The notes beneath the pieces were generated by a model that had not been told where the DNA came from, ran no database searches, and saw nothing but the letters and a program-made list of their open reading frames with translations. Below, piece by piece: positions 54,315 to 63,881 of a DNA stretch of 64,000 bases (the first letter of the stretch is position 1; each line of letters begins with the position of its first letter). This DNA comes from CAVRUD01 sp963849635 (GTDB taxonomy: Bacteria > Chloroflexota > Chloroflexia > Thermomicrobiales > UBA6265). Position numbers and translations under genes: made by a program. Where the stretch lies: the NCBI GenBank assembly GCA_963849635.1, contig CAWKIA010000030.1, positions 124,001-188,000 of the forward strand, given 5' to 3'.

Positions 54315-56117
54315 ATGAGCGACAGCAACGGAAACGGTCACAAGAAAAACGGCAATGTTCCCACGGATGGCACCTTCGACATGCGCCACATGTCGCGCCA
54401 CCTCCTTGATGGGGTTGAGCGGGCTGGGGCCAGGGCGATGCTCAAGGGCATCGGCCTGACCGACGAAGACATCAGGAAGCCCATGGTCTTGATCGCCAAC
54501 ACCTGGATCGAGACCATGCCCTGCAACCTCGGCCTCCGCACCCTCGCCCACGCGGTGAAAGAGGGCGTCAGAGCCGCTGGCGGGACCCCCATGGAGATGA
54601 ATACCGTCGCCATCTCCGACGGCGTCACCATGGGCACCGAGGGCATGAAGACCTCCCTCATCTCCCGCGAGATGATCGCTGACTCGGTCGAGCTCGTCGG
54701 CCGCGGCCACATGTTCGACGCCGTAATTGGCCTCGGCGCCTGCGACAAGACCTTGCCGGGGCTTTCGATGGGCCTCGCTCGCCTCAACGTTCCGGGCTTC
54801 CTCATCTACGGCGGCACGATCCTCCCCGGCGAAGTCCACGGCAAGGAAGCGACCGTCCGCCACGTCTACGAGGCCATCGGCGCCTACAAGGCCGGCAAGA
54901 TCGACGACGCTGAACTCCTCCTCGTCGAAGACCACGCCTGCCCCTCCCACGGCGCCTGTGGCGGCCAATACACCGCCAACACCATGGCGATGGCGATGGA
55001 GTTCCTCGGCCTCTCCCCCCTGGGCACCGCCTCCCCACCCGCCGTCTCCGAGGAGCAGCTCGCCCAGGGCCTCGCCACCCGCGGCGACATCGTCAACCCA
55101 CGCAAGATGGAGGTCGGGCGCAAGGCCGGCGCCCTGATCATGCAGCTCCTGGCCAGCGGCGTCCGCCCCCGCGACATCCTCACCCGGGATGCCTTCGAGA
55201 ACGCCATCGCCGGCGTCGCCGCCTCGGGTGGCTCGACCAACGCCGTCCTCCACCTCCTCGCCCTCGCCCGCGAGGTCGGGGTCGAACTCGACATCGCCGA
55301 CTTCGACACCATCTCGGCCCGCACCCCGCTCATCTGCGATCTCTCCCCGGGCGGCCGCTACGCCGCCGCCGACCTCGACAAGGCCGGTGGCACCACCGTC
55401 GTGGCCCAACGCCTGATCGAGGGCGGCTGGCTCCGCGGCGATCTCCCCACCGCCTCCGGCAAGTCCTTTGCCGAAGAGGCCGCCACCGCCGTCGAAACCC
55501 CTGGCCAGGACGTCATCCGCGCCGTCGACAACCCGATCAAGGAGTCCGGCGGCCTCCTCATCCTCAAGGGCAACATCGCCCCGGACGGCGCAGTCGTCAA
55601 ACTCTTCGGGTACGAGCGTGACACCCACACCGGACCCGCCCGCGTCTACGACTCCGAGCCGGCCGCCCTGGAGGCCGTCTACGGCCGCCAGATCAACCCC
55701 GGCGACGTGGTGGTCATCCGCTACGAAGGGCCGAGGGGCGGACCCGGCATGCAGGAGATGCTGGCGATCACCGCCGGCATCGTCGGCCAGGGCCTCGGCG
55801 ACAGCGTCGCCCTGATCACCGACGGCCGCTTCTCCGGCGCCACCAAGGGTTTAATGATCGGCCACGTCGCTCCAGAGGCAATGGTCGGCGGCCCGATCGC
55901 CGCGATCCGCGAGGGCGACACTATCAAGATCGACACGACCAACCGCCGCCTCGACGTCGACCTCCCCGACGCCGAGATCCGTGCCCGCCTGGCGGAGTGG
56001 ACCCAGCCCGCGCCCCGCTACACCACCGGCGTCCTGGCCAAGTACGCCGCCCTGGTCACCCAGGCATCGGAAGGGGCTACCACCCATCCACCGGCGGCGC
56101 TACTGGGCATCAAGTAA
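54315..56117 (+). CDS. ilvD: Dihydroxy-acid dehydratase
   Basis: 600 residues; converts dihydroxy-isovalerate and -methylvalerate to 2-keto acids in valine, isoleucine and leucine synthesis, with an iron-sulfur cluster. Cluster cysteines are Cys70 (ETMPCNLGLR), Cys143 (GLGACDKTLPG) and Cys215 in HACPSHGACGGQY. Other family motifs are SGGSTNAVLHLLALAREVGV, ESGGLLILKGNIAPDGAVVK and ITDGRFSGATKGLMIGHVAP. GGAGATAG precedes ATG 54315. Intact, alone, closed by a strong terminator. Confidence 0.97.
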   Translation: MSDSNGNGHKKNGNVPTDGTFDMRHMSRHLLDGVERAGARAMLKGIGLTDEDIRKPMVLIANTWIETMPCNLGLRTLAHAVKEGVRAAGGTPMEMNTVAISDGVTMGTEGMKTSLISREMIADSVELVGRGHMFDAVIGLGACDKTLPGLSMGLARLNVPGFLIYGGTILPGEVHGKEATVRHVYEAIGAYKAGKIDDAELLLVEDHACPSHGACGGQYTANTMAMAMEFLGLSPLGTASPPAVSEEQLAQGLATRGDIVNPRKMEVGRKAGALIMQLLASGVRPRDILTRDAFENAIAGVAASGGSTNAVLHLLALAREVGVELDIADFDTISARTPLICDLSPGGRYAAADLDKAGGTTVVAQRLIEGGWLRGDLPTASGKSFAEEAATAVETPGQDVIRAVDNPIKESGGLLILKGNIAPDGAVVKLFGYERDTHTGPARVYDSEPAALEAVYGRQINPGDVVVIRYEGPRGGPGMQEMLAITAGIVGQGLGDSVALITDGRFSGATKGLMIGHVAPEAMVGGPIAAIREGDTIKIDTTNRRLDVDLPDAEIRARLAEWTQPAPRYTTGVLAKYAALVTQASEGATTHPPAALLGIK

Positions 56118-56128
56118 GCCCCATGAAG

Positions 56129-56161
56129 AAAGCCCCCTCTCCCAAAAGGAGAGGGGGCTTT
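56129..56161 (+). terminator. ilvD terminator
   Basis: AAAGCCCCCTCTCC and GGAGAGGGGGCTTT form a perfect 14-bp stem with a CAAAA loop, 11 bp after the stop; the right arm ends in TTT. Works in both orientations for the convergent gene at 56195. Confidence 0.92.
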
Positions 56162-56194
56162 CACGTCTCTCGTGACATTATGCGAACGCCGGTC

Positions 56195-56533
56195 CTACTG
56201 CCGTGACGCAATCAGGATCAAGCCCGCGCAGACCAACAGACTGACCATCACCAGTACCGTGATCCCGGCGGGGAGCCACGCACCGTCCCGGTTGGAGTCC
56301 GGCACCATCTCCGGCTCGAACTCCACGTCATCCACCGGAAAACCAGCCATGTGATCCGGTGTCACTACCGGGTCGATTGCTCCTACCTCAACAGACATGG
56401 CAGCCGCACCGAGCAACTCCTCGGCAGGTTCGGCGCGGTGCTCCGCTTCGACGAGCGGCTCGGTATGTCCCGGCGCGACCGGACGCGATTTCTTGGCGCG
56501 CCGCACCCGGCGGCGTGATGGTTCAGTCTCCAT
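56195..56533 (-). CDS. Small protein with C-terminal membrane anchor
   Basis: 112 residues from ATG 56533 (122 from 56563). A basic start (METEPSRRRVRRAKKSRPVA), an acidic middle, and one membrane segment at the very end (GITVLVMVSLLVCAGLILIA). A tail-anchored layout with most of the protein in the cytoplasm is expected. No family recognised. Confidence 0.65.
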   Translation of the reverse strand: METEPSRRRVRRAKKSRPVAPGHTEPLVEAEHRAEPAEELLGAAAMSVEVGAIDPVVTPDHMAGFPVDDVEFEPEMVPDSNRDGAWLPAGITVLVMVSLLVCAGLILIASRQ

Positions 56534-56629
56534 GGCCGCAAGAGTACCAAAGTGCCGCGCCATGAGCCGTCAGCGAGTATTCAACCGCTGCCAGGGTACG
56601 GCGTGGTTACCCGAGTCACTTAGCCACCT

Positions 56630-56775
56630 GTCGTCCCGAGCCTGTCGAGGGATCGCGAAGGGGCCCAGGCGACAACAATGCCTTGGCGTGCACGAAAACG
56701 GAACGGTGCTCTCGAACACGGCGCTAACTTGGGGCGACTCATTCTCTCGAGATCTCTCGACAAGCTCGGGATGAC
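56630..56775. repeat. 146-bp inverted-repeat element (GTCATCCCGAGC type)
   Basis: Left arm GTCGTCCCGAGCCTGTCGAG (56630 on) and right arm, whose complement begins GTCATCCCGAGCTTGTCGAG (ending at 56775), match for about 29 bp with a few differences. The inside is non-coding. GTCATCCCGAGC...GAGGGATC palindromic repeats are widespread in bacterial intergenic DNA. Confidence 0.7.
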
Positions 56776-56811
56776 TTGAGCGATAGGGACGTATGATGAG
56801 CATTCGGCGAC

Positions 56812-58179
56812 TTAGAACACCCCGCCGAGCAGCGGCAGGACCAAATCCTCCCAGCGATCTCGCACGATCGCTCGATACGGTTCCGCCGTAACGATTCGGA
56901 TCAGGCGCCTGTGCTCCTCATACCGTTTGAAGTCCTCGTCGCCCAGTCCGACCACCTCCCGCCATGGCATCAGTTCCCCGAATCCGACCGGCGGCCGCTC
57001 GAACGTGATCCAGACCTCCGTCCGCCACTTTTCTGGCTTGGGGATGTCAATCAACACGGCCTCCGGCGCAACCCGTGCGCCCACGAAATCTTCCAGCCGG
57101 GATGCTAGCCGAATCTCCACTTCCCGCCGCGCGGAGGGATCGAAGTAGAGGTTTCCCAAACGACCGTAAAGCTCGACCGCCCGGGCGCTGAACTCGACCG
57201 CCCGCTTGTGGATCCGGCGGTCCTTCAATGCATCTGTCAGCCGTCGCGTCTCCGCGGGCATCTCCGCTTCGGAGAACAGCGCCAGCAACGACGCATCGTC
57301 GTGGCCGGTCAGCTCATCGGGCGTCACCGCCCCCGCCAGCACCGCCTCCTGGGTCGCTCTGAGGAGCATCGCCATGCAGGCTCGATTGGTGTGGTGCCAG
57401 TAGACGTTATCGAACATCTCCTGCCGGGCATTGATCAACGAGTGCAGGGGGCTGACACCCTTGCTGCCGACGACGATGCGGGCTGTCCCCCTCAGCCCGT
57501 CAGGGCTGTCCCCCCCGTAGATTTCCAGTGAATCGATGAGCCGCGCCGTATCGACGCCTCCGTAGGGGACGCTGCAGGCACGGGCATCGCGAGGGAGGTA
57601 GTCGAGCTTGTCCATGTCCAGCGGGCCAGAGAGGAGGCCGCGCAGGGTCTGATCGGCAGGGGGAAGTTCCCTGCCCTTTGGGTCGATCATGGCCGCGACC
57701 CGGTCGGGGTCGACCTGCCACGCCTCCCGCAGGACCGGCGCGATCTCACCGTCCGGATCGGCGATCAGTCGCCGCCCGACCGTCTCGTGGGGGAGGATCG
57801 GCGGCCCCAGTTCCTCGATCGCATGAGAGAAGGGGTAGTGGCCGATATCGTGCAGCAGGGCCGCGGCGCAGACGGTCCGGGCATCCTCGTCGGTGATCCA
57901 GGTGCCAGATTCCCGCGAGCGCAGGTGAGACACCGCCTCTCGTGTGACGTGCAGCACCCCGAGCGAATGCTCGTAGCGCGTATGCTTGGCGCCCGGCCAC
58001 ACCCGCGAGACGAACCCAAGCTGTTGCACCCTGTCCATCCGCAGGAAGGCGCGGGTAGCCATGAGGGCCGTTTCCGGCGCCCCCAGCGGAATCCGGTCGT
58101 ACAGCCCATCCCGCACCGTCGTCGTCACCGGAAACGCCGTCCCTGGCGTCAACCAGGGCACTCGCGGTTGCGTCGGCAT
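56812..58179 (-). CDS. HD-domain phosphohydrolase (dNTPase / SAMHD1-like)
   Basis: 455 residues. HD-fold metal site: His66 in KHTRYEHSLGV, His110-Asp111 in ALLHDIGHYPFSHAIEELG, and the later Asp in SGPLDMDKLDYLPRDARACS. This is the pattern of dGTPase/SAMHD1-type triphosphohydrolases (also YdhJ-like proteins). Activity on dNTPs is likely but the substrate is not proven. NARQEMFDNVYWHHTNRACM is the typical helix after the site. Intact; diverges from hemY. Confidence 0.9.
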   Translation of the reverse strand: MPTQPRVPWLTPGTAFPVTTTVRDGLYDRIPLGAPETALMATRAFLRMDRVQQLGFVSRVWPGAKHTRYEHSLGVLHVTREAVSHLRSRESGTWITDEDARTVCAAALLHDIGHYPFSHAIEELGPPILPHETVGRRLIADPDGEIAPVLREAWQVDPDRVAAMIDPKGRELPPADQTLRGLLSGPLDMDKLDYLPRDARACSVPYGGVDTARLIDSLEIYGGDSPDGLRGTARIVVGSKGVSPLHSLINARQEMFDNVYWHHTNRACMAMLLRATQEAVLAGAVTPDELTGHDDASLLALFSEAEMPAETRRLTDALKDRRIHKRAVEFSARAVELYGRLGNLYFDPSARREVEIRLASRLEDFVGARVAPEAVLIDIPKPEKWRTEVWITFERPPVGFGELMPWREVVGLGDEDFKRYEEHRRLIRIVTAEPYRAIVRDRWEDLVLPLLGGVF

Positions 58180-58568
58180 GGGAAATCTCCAGAGAGAATC
58201 GTCGGCGTTCGGCGTTCGGAAAGAAGCTCCCTAAACCCCAACCCTTTTTCCGCCGCAGCAGCAGGGGGAACGAGGAGACCGCCTCGCTCGTTCCAGAGTC
58301 AGCCCGCGGACAAGGAAAGACGTGCGGGAGTGGCGTGGCTTTTGAGCGACCGGGGTTGATGCAGCGTCTCCCGTGGGCTCGTCGTCCGCAGAGGAGAGGG
58401 GGTAGGGGGTGAGGTCTCTCTTCGAACGCCAAGCATACCCCCACCACTGAATGGGCACCGCTGCATCGCGTCAATTGCGGAACTCGTGTTAAGGTGCCAG
58501 CCGTACGATCCGTGGTACCGCCGTTCTCGGCCGGCACCCAACACCCAGCGACACGACGAGGACACGCT
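58180..58568. other. Divergent intergenic region between the HD hydrolase and hemY
   Basis: No gene. Contains GGAGAGGGGGTAGGGGGTGA (around 58394), the same tail sequence as in the dispersed repeat at 54180, and nothing else recognisable. Both promoters must lie here. Confidence 0.5.
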
Positions 58569-58604
58569 ATGCCCAACCCGATCCCAGGCGACCGCTTGTC
58601 ATGA
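58569..58604 (+). CDS. Possible 11-codon leader ORF of hemY
   Basis: ATG 58569 with GAGGA upstream encodes MPNPIPGDRLS and stops in TGA that overlaps the hemY ATG (ATGA). This could couple or tune hemY translation. Seen once only, so chance is possible. Confidence 0.3.
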   Translation: MPNPIPGDRLS

Positions 58605-60094
58605 CGGAACACCACTCCCTTTCTAAGGCCGCGCAATCCGGTCCGGCCGGCCGGACCGGTATTGTGGTCATAGGAGGCGGCATCGCCGGACTCGCCGCCG
58701 CTTACCGCCTCTCGACCCTGCTCCCGCTGGATGGCGGCCAGACCATTACCCTGATCGAGCGAGATGCCCGCCTCGGCGGCAAGCTCCAGACCGAGACGGT
58801 CGATGGGTTCGTCCTCGAAGGCGGCCCGGAATCCTTCCTCTCGGCCAAACCACAGGCCCTTACCCTCTGCACCGAACTCGGGCTCGCCGGCCACCTGCAA
58901 GGGACCGACCCTGACCGCAAAGGCGCCTTTGTCTACCACCGCAATCGTCTTCATCCCCTTCCCGAGGGGTTGACCGGTCTCGTTCCCACCCGCCTGGGGC
59001 CGATCATTCGCTCCCGTCTGCTGTCGCCGGCGGGCAAAGCGCGGCTCGCCCTCGATTACGCCATTCCGGCCCGGCACGATGACCGCGACGAGAGTCTGGG
59101 TGACTTCGTCAGCCGCCGCCTTGGCCGGGAGGCGTTCGAGCGGCTGGTGGAGCCGCTGATGGCCGGGATCTATGCCGGGGACGGCCGCCAGCTCAGCCTG
59201 GCCGCCACCTTTCCCCAACTTCGCGCGGGCGAACTGGAGCACGGCGGCCTGATCAAGGGTGTCCTTGCCGCCCGCGCCGCCGCCCCGAAGCCACCCGCCG
59301 GCTCTCAGCGCCAATCGGCCTTCCTCTCCCCAATAGGAGGGATGGCGGAGATCGTCGAGGCCCTGGAAGAGCGCCTGCACGAGAACGACGTTCGCATCAT
59401 GACTGGCAGACAAGCCACCGGCCTCGCCGCGATGCCGGCAGGACAGGACGGCTACGTCGTTACTCTCGACGGTCGCGAGTCGCTCCGGGCCAGTGCCGTA
59501 ATCCTCGCCATCCCGGCCTTCGCCGCCTCCGATCTTCTCCGCGGGCTGGATCCGCTGGCATCCTCGATCCTTGGCCAGATTCCCCACGTTTCGACCGCAA
59601 CGGTCTCGGTCGCCTACCGCACCGAAGATGTTCCACACCCGCTGAACGGCTACGGCTACATCGTCCCGCGGGTCGCCAACCGCTCGGTCCTGGCCTGCAC
59701 CTGGACCTCGCGCAAGTGGCGTGGCCGCGCCCCGGACGGCTACACGCTCCTGCGCGCCTTCATCGGCCGCGCCGGTCAGGAGCAAGCCCTGGCGGGCTCG
59801 GACGATGACCTCATCGCCCTCGCCCAGGAAGAGGTCCGCCAGACCCTCAAGATCACCGCCGCGCCGGTTCTGGCGCGAGTATCCCGCTGGCTCCAGGGGA
59901 TGCCGCAATACACGCTGGGCCATCCCGACCGTCTGGTAACCATCGATGAGCGCCTCGCCGCCCACCCCGGCCTCTTCACGGCGGGTGCCGCCTACCGGGG
60001 CGTCGGCATCCCCGATTGCATTCGCTCTGGCGAAGCCGCCGCCCAGGCCGCCGCCGCCCACCTCGGTCCGGTGGCCCGCAGGTCGGCGGCTTGA
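58601..60094 (+). CDS. hemY: Protoporphyrinogen oxidase (HemY/HemG-type flavoprotein)
   Basis: 497 residues. FAD-binding IVVIGGGIAGLAAAYRLS (GxGxxG about 25-30), ERDARLGGKLQTETVDGFVL, EGGPESFLSAKPQ, FERLVEPLMAGIYAGDGRQL and the C-terminal FAD motif LFTAGAAYRGVGIPDCIRSG. Oxidises proto- or coproporphyrinogen in haem synthesis; in many Gram-positive-type lineages this enzyme acts on coproporphyrinogen, so the exact step is open. Intact. No other hem gene is in the window. Confidence 0.93.
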   Translation: MTEHHSLSKAAQSGPAGRTGIVVIGGGIAGLAAAYRLSTLLPLDGGQTITLIERDARLGGKLQTETVDGFVLEGGPESFLSAKPQALTLCTELGLAGHLQGTDPDRKGAFVYHRNRLHPLPEGLTGLVPTRLGPIIRSRLLSPAGKARLALDYAIPARHDDRDESLGDFVSRRLGREAFERLVEPLMAGIYAGDGRQLSLAATFPQLRAGELEHGGLIKGVLAARAAAPKPPAGSQRQSAFLSPIGGMAEIVEALEERLHENDVRIMTGRQATGLAAMPAGQDGYVVTLDGRESLRASAVILAIPAFAASDLLRGLDPLASSILGQIPHVSTATVSVAYRTEDVPHPLNGYGYIVPRVANRSVLACTWTSRKWRGRAPDGYTLLRAFIGRAGQEQALAGSDDDLIALAQEEVRQTLKITAAPVLARVSRWLQGMPQYTLGHPDRLVTIDERLAAHPGLFTAGAAYRGVGIPDCIRSGEAAAQAAAAHLGPVARRSAA

Positions 60095-60106
60095 CGGCCA
60101 ATCGTA

Positions 60107-61213
60107 GGGGCGCGATTCATCGCGCCCCATGAGCACCAGCGACGGGCGAGGAAGGGGTGAGCAACGGCCCGCGGCGTTGGCGAGTCGTTGGCCCAGGGGT
60201 GGAGATGGACGATGTCCTGGCGAAGGCATTGGCACAGTTTCTAGATCGAGTTGAGCCAGGAGGCGTAGGTAGGCAGCGGCACCAGCCGGATAGGCAGAGC
60301 GAGACCGCCGCACTTGCAGACCGCGTCGCTGCTCGGCTCGGCGGGCCAAGACGGCGGACGGGGGAAGGGGAAAGGGTAGGTCAGCGGTTGGCGGGCGACG
60401 TGCAGGTGGGGGTGGAATTGGAGCGGCCAATTGTCGAGGAGGACGTCGATGCGCTCGGCGTTGGGATAGGCTGCCGCTACCTGCTCATAGAAGCCGACCA
60501 GGGCCGGGATGGCCGACTGCCCCGCCGCGGCGCTAGAACTCGACCGTCGGCGATGTCGAGGGAGCCGACGATGCGGGCCGGTGCGTCGGCGCGCAGGCGC
60601 GCTCCGCACGCGGCTGGCGCGGCTCCGGGCCGCCCAGGCCGGGGCCCATTCGGCTGCCGGTACAGCGTGACCTCGTCCAGGAAGAGGGCCACCACCTGCC
60701 CGTCTGAGGCACGGACGGCGGCCACGCTGTCGACGATGGCCGCGCGCTTCGCATCGTAGGCGGTGACGGGGCTGAGGACGGGCTCCAGCCCGCGCTGGAG
60801 GAAGACATCCAGTGTCTCAAGCACCCGCCGCACACAAGATCGGCTGAGGCCAAGCAACGAGGGAGAGACAGCGAGGGTCGCGTCCAGCGTCGAGCGGGTC
60901 CGGTCACCCCGAGCAGCCGGGGTGCGTGGCGCAAAACATCCGCGAGGGCGGCTGGTCGGCCGCTTATAAGGGTGGCAGATGGAAAAGGTGGGAAGGCGAC
61001 CTCGACGTGGTCGGTCGTCGAGCCCCGCGATCCCTCGGCGAGGTCGCGCCGGATGGAGCGCCAGATGGTGGTGGGCTTGCTGGGTCGTGGCGGCCCGGTC
61101 CGCGCCAAGGAGACGGCCGAGCGGCGATCGGCGTCCTTGTGGAGGGCGGCGGCGCGCTCGCGCGCATGGGGCTGGGTGCCGTGTCGCGCAGCGCGGCCAG
61201 TTCATCGCGCCCC
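60107..61213 (-). mobile_element. IS630-family element with dead transposase
   Basis: About 1.1 kb bounded by TA on both sides (60105-60106, 61214-61215) with ends GGGGCGCGAT in inverted orientation. The left end continues as a perfect hairpin GGGGCGCGAT-TC-ATCGCGCCCC. Minus-strand transposase pieces are visible: VVALFLDEVTLYRQPNG (first Asp), AERIDVLLDNWPLQFHPHL (second Asp), LPTYASWLNSI followed by TAG where the family has Glu, then KLCQCLRQDIVHLHPW. Loss of the catalytic Glu and several frame changes make it inactive. Confidence 0.82.
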
Positions 61214-61650
61214 TACGGGATCTGCAGCGCACTGATCCGGGCTTCGACCGTATGCGCCGCCAGGTCGAGCGTCGTCACGACTTCGCCTTCCACCACGTCG
61301 TGGCTGGCGAGCAAGGCAATGTCGACGGTCGTCTCCTCGATCACTTGCTCGCCCTGAGTGAACTCAACGATCGCGACAATGTCGGTGGCCGCGTCGGCGC
61401 CGTCGTTGCGGACCTCGTATGGGATGTAGGTCTGGCCATCCCGGACCTCGGCCCTGTCAACCGCCACCTCGATGGCGACGACGGCACCATCGGGGTCGTC
61501 GCGTAGGAAGATCTCGGCCAGCGCCGCCCCGATAAGCGCCAGTACGACGACCGCGCTGACCGCCAGTGTTGTCCATTCCGCGGTCGTTCGCTGCTTGGGG
61601 CGTGCCCTTGGCTCATCGTCATCAGAACTCCGGTCGCTCGGTTCTCCCAT
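61213..61650 (-). CDS. TIGR02588-family protein
   Basis: About 145 residues from ATG 61650. One membrane segment near the N-terminus (TTLAVSAVVVLALIGAALAE) and an outside beta-rich part (YIPYEVRNDGADAATDIVAI, VEFTQGEQVIEETTVDIALL). This matches TIGR02588, proteins of unknown function almost always encoded with TIGR02587 membrane proteins, as here. Its stop codon TAG is made by the TA target site plus the first base of the IS630 end, so the original C-terminus may be slightly changed. Confidence 0.8.
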   Translation of the reverse strand: MGEPSDRSSDDDEPRARPKQRTTAEWTTLAVSAVVVLALIGAALAEIFLRDDPDGAVVAIEVAVDRAEVRDGQTYIPYEVRNDGADAATDIVAIVEFTQGEQVIEETTVDIALLASHDVVEGEVVTTLDLAAHTVEARISALQIP

Positions 61651-61677
61651 ACGTCCGGCCCCTCTCACTCGTATCCG

Positions 61678-62601
61678 TCATGCCGCCAGCCGGCCTGCCG
61701 CACCACCGATTGCCGCAGGCAGCCCCAGGATCACGACCTGGCTGTAAATCAGTGCCCAATCGGTATCAACGGTGATCTTGCCGAAGAGTGTCAGCAACGC
61801 TGTCGCGGTCACGAGCGACATCAGGTAGGTGATGACCGTTTCCGTGATTGGCCGCTGGAACGGCCCAACCGACTGCAATCGGCGTTCCTGTCCGCCAAAC
61901 CCGGCTACGAAGACGATCCCGTAGCTGACTATCAGGGAGAACAGGATGATGAGCGGCAGATATTCGAACGGGATCTCCGTTGCTAATACAGAGATCTCGT
62001 CGGTCGGAGCGATGCTGACCGAGAGAAACAGCGCACCGACAACCGCAGCCCCAAGGTCGAGCAGGATCGCCTGGCTGGCGCTCAGATCGGAAGGTTCTTC
62101 GCGCTCGCCTGACCCGGCGCCGGATCGTGTCTCCCTCCGTCCGAGAAGGTGATTTGCGATCGACACCCCGATACTGATTGGCAGGGTGTTGATCGCGATC
62201 CGCCCAATCACGACATTTGTGGGCAAATCCCATTCGATTTGGTGCAGCAGCGCAAGGCTAGCCGCAGCCGCTACGATCGCCAGGGCAGTCGCCTCCAGCG
62301 CATCGCCAACCGGCCGGAGTGATCCCGGTTCCTCTCGGTGGAAGCCAGCGAACGTGACAAAGGCGAGATTAAGAGCGTAGGCGCAGATCAAGAAGACGAG
62401 CGCTTTGCCCGGCGACATCGTCTCGCCTGCTTGCCAGGTCTCCATCGTATAGATGAGCGGAATGCCGATCAGAAACCCGCCCGTCAGTCCTCGCAGGACG
62501 CCGTCGAGTTCACCGTGCCACTCCCCGACGTGTGGTCCGCTCCACCCGGCCGTCTGATCCTGATCCAATTTTCGTGCCGATCCGTTTGGTTGCCCGCTCA
62601 T
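61678..62601 (-). CDS. TIGR02587 (DUF2391) integral membrane protein
   Basis: About 307 residues from ATG 62601, with GGAGGAG upstream. Around eight membrane segments. The first block GVLRGLTGGFLIGIPLIYTM, ETWQAGETMSP and the last block VILGLPAAIGGAAGRLAA are characteristic of the family. Function unknown. It is the first gene of a two-gene unit with the TIGR02588 protein, which starts 27 bp downstream. Confidence 0.88.
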   Translation of the reverse strand: MSGQPNGSARKLDQDQTAGWSGPHVGEWHGELDGVLRGLTGGFLIGIPLIYTMETWQAGETMSPGKALVFLICAYALNLAFVTFAGFHREEPGSLRPVGDALEATALAIVAAAASLALLHQIEWDLPTNVVIGRIAINTLPISIGVSIANHLLGRRETRSGAGSGEREEPSDLSASQAILLDLGAAVVGALFLSVSIAPTDEISVLATEIPFEYLPLIILFSLIVSYGIVFVAGFGGQERRLQSVGPFQRPITETVITYLMSLVTATALLTLFGKITVDTDWALIYSQVVILGLPAAIGGAAGRLAA

Positions 62602-62830
62602 CGGGCGCACGCTCCTCCACCTAAACCATTGGGCAACATGCCCAGTGTTAACGTGACCATGCGTTCAGTCACCATTGACCACGGTACCCCCCCGTGCTAC
62701 AAACGCACCCCCTGACAAACGATGGCCGTTTGAGCAGGGCGACCACGCCCACCGCAATCATCCCTGTCTTCGTCGTGGACGACGCGCCGCCGCGCCGCAT
62801 CCCTCGGAATCGATCGTCTCGGGGAGCAAG

Positions 62831-63784
62831 ATGCAGCGATACATCATGATGCGACTCTCTCTCGCGATTCCCACCATCCTGGGAGCCGTCACGCTGGTCT
62901 TCTTCGCCATGCAACTGGCGCCCGGAGACCCGGCATCTTTGTTCATTCCGCCTGATTTGCCTCCGGCCGACAGTGCCGCGCTAGAGAAGCGTATCAACGA
63001 CAAGTACGGCTTCGACGACCCGCTGCCTGTCCAGTACGGCCGCTACCTCGCCAACTTGGCGACCTTCGATCTGGGCGAGTCCCTTCGCGAGGGCACACTG
63101 ATCAGCAACGATCTCAAAGCCCGGTTTCCGCACACATTGCGGCTCGGCATCGGCGCCATGATCGTCTCGACACTCCTCGGAATCTCGATCGGGTTGATCT
63201 CGGCGATCTTCCGTGGGACCTGGTTAGACCGGATCATGATGTTGATCGCCCTGGTTGGTGTCTCGATCCCGAGTTACTGGCTGGCCTTCTCGTTGATCCT
63301 CCTCCTCTCGATCCAGGTCACCTGGCTCCCGCCTTCTGGCCTGGGACAGGACCCGACCAGCTGGGATGGCCTCCGCCACCTCATCATGCCTGTGCTCGTC
63401 CTGTCGCTCGGAACGGCCGGGGCGCTCGCCCGCTACACCCGGGCGAGCATGCTGGACGTCATTAACCGGGACTACGTACGCACGGCTCGGGCCAAGGGGG
63501 TCCGCGAGAGCACCGTCATGCTGGGCCATGCGTTCCGCAACGCCCTCGTGCCCGTCGTCACCATCCTTGGGCTGAACATCGGCTTCCTCCTCAGCGGCGC
63601 CGTGATCGTCGAGTCCGTCTTCGCCTTGCCGGGAGTTGGCCGCTACCTGGTCGACGGAGTCAACGGGCGGGATTTCCCTGTCGTCCAGGCGGCGGTGCTG
63701 ATGATCGCGACCATCTTCGTCATCGGCAACTTGCTGACCGACATCCTGATCGCCTACCTCGACCCGCGCATCCGCTATGACTAG
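62831..63784 (+). CDS. ABC transporter permease, DppB/OppB type
   Basis: 317 residues, six membrane segments. Family marks: YIMMRLSLAIPTILGAVTLV, FFAMQLAPGDPA, YGFDDPLPVQYGRYL, FDLGESLREGT, and the ATP-subunit-contact loop DYVRTARAKGVRESTVMLGH...RNALVPVVTILG, ending AYLDPRIRYD. Takes part in uptake of peptides, nickel or oligosaccharides; the substrate cannot be told without the binding protein. AGGGG-type site GGGGAGC precedes ATG 62831. The partner permease follows 97 bp downstream. Confidence 0.94.
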   Translation: MQRYIMMRLSLAIPTILGAVTLVFFAMQLAPGDPASLFIPPDLPPADSAALEKRINDKYGFDDPLPVQYGRYLANLATFDLGESLREGTLISNDLKARFPHTLRLGIGAMIVSTLLGISIGLISAIFRGTWLDRIMMLIALVGVSIPSYWLAFSLILLLSIQVTWLPPSGLGQDPTSWDGLRHLIMPVLVLSLGTAGALARYTRASMLDVINRDYVRTARAKGVRESTVMLGHAFRNALVPVVTILGLNIGFLLSGAVIVESVFALPGVGRYLVDGVNGRDFPVVQAAVLMIATIFVIGNLLTDILIAYLDPRIRYD

Positions 63785-63881
63785 CCAGCCCAGCTAGACC
63801 AGCCAGCACCGGCCGACTCAATCGGCCACGCGGTTTCATCCGATCAGGCGGCGACGCACCAGTTGGAGACAAGGACACGCG

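Noticed and set aside
57746..60430. An 894-codon open frame antisense to hemY and overlapping the HD hydrolase
   Set aside because: It runs antisense through two convincing genes and its composition is shadow-like; length alone is not evidence at this G+C.
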